Of a DNA stretch of 42,016 nt, positions 41,922-42,016 are shown one piece after another; the first letter of the stretch is position 1; each line of letters opens with the position of its first letter. Both the position numbers and the translations under genes were made by a program. The stretch comes from Plebeiibacterium marinum (lineage in GTDB: Bacteria; Bacteroidota; Bacteroidia; Bacteroidales; Marinilabiliaceae). Location of the stretch: NCBI RefSeq assembly GCF_026013615.1, contig NZ_JAPDPI010000048.1, positions 1 to 42,016 on the forward strand, in the 5' to 3' direction. The notes under the pieces are model-generated. The model was given only the letters and a program-made list of their open reading frames with translations, searched no databases and had not been told where the DNA came from.

Positions 41922-42016
41922 TAGTGTTGGCAAGAAAACTGCTGAAATTTTTGTTAGCCCACCCACACCCCTCAGTCCTCCCGAATACAAGTTCGGGACA
42001 GGCTCTAAAGGGGAAG
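41922..42016. repeat. MITE-like dispersed repeat, copy C (cut by the window end)
   Basis: The copy starts with TAGTGTTGGCAAGAAAACT and is, for about 60 bp, nearly identical to the reverse complement of the right part of copy A (two mismatches seen to 41978). It then has the CCTCCCG ... CGGGACAGGCTCTAAAGGGGAAG block (41977-42016) of copy B. It is therefore inverted relative to copy A. The far end lies outside the window. Confidence 0.75.

Overview
The window looks like chromosome from a Bacteroidota bacterium, probably an environmental or marine Bacteroidales/Marinilabiliales-type lineage (inference). The support is: an AT-rich sequence, a SusC/SusD polysaccharide utilization locus (PUL) with an ECF sigma/FecR pair, DUF4974 and SusE/F-type proteins, several promoters with the Bacteroidota -7 box TAnnTTTG, and weak Shine-Dalgarno sequences. 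No rRNA, CRISPR array, integrase, transposase or phage gene was seen. Both window ends carry copies of a short MITE-like repeat in opposite orientation; a third copy lies near position 1400.

Layout. 1-2794 (minus strand): a predicted outer-membrane barrel protein, a perfect 26-bp-arm hairpin, a repeat copy and a MATE exporter. 2977-3576 (plus): superoxide dismutase with a strong terminator. 3890-14791 (plus): a long, tightly packed gene string. It begins with a phospholipid/glycerophosphodiester branch (GDPD, alpha/beta hydrolase, glycerol-3-phosphate dehydrogenase). It continues with two MscS channels, a CorA-type channel with a variant GTN filter motif, a CNNM/DUF21 protein, a DUF502 membrane protein, a PPK2 polyphosphate kinase, an AstE/AspA-like deacylase and a Na+/Ca2+-type exchanger. 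Together it resembles an envelope, ion and phosphate homeostasis island. 14828-20714 (minus): arginine deiminase, then an AmmeMemoRadiSam operon (fused AmrB-AmrA, Tat-exported metallophosphoesterase, AmrS radical SAM enzyme, FAD/NAD(P) oxidoreductase).

20909-21326 (plus): a perfect Bacteroidota promoter, three identical tRNA-Lys(UUU) genes in about 119-bp tandem repeats, and a bidirectional terminator. 21340-37055 (minus): a dextran-type PUL read in the order ECF sigma factor, FecR anti-sigma, SusC with STN signalling domain, SusD, three-domain SusE/F-like lipoprotein, GH66 dextranase, GH31 alpha-glucosidase, and a six-hairpin glycosidase-like lipoprotein with C-terminal FN3- and CBM-like parts. 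The expected cycle is surface binding and GH66 cleavage of dextran, SusCD import of oligosaccharides, periplasmic GH31 trimming, and signalling through STN-FecR to the sigma factor. The susC leader holds two hairpins with the same loop and a plus-strand promoter/terminator arrangement that could make a roughly 70-nt antisense RNA.

37107-42016: IMP dehydrogenase of the unusual Tritrichomonas foetus-like type (minus), a TruC/RluA-family pseudouridine synthase (plus), a small zinc-ribbon protein (minus) with a promoter overlapping that of a minimal chemoreceptor-like protein (plus), a secreted protein of unknown function (plus), and the final repeat copy. Residue numbers were counted by hand from the predicted start codons. 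Family assignments come from motif recognition, not database searches.
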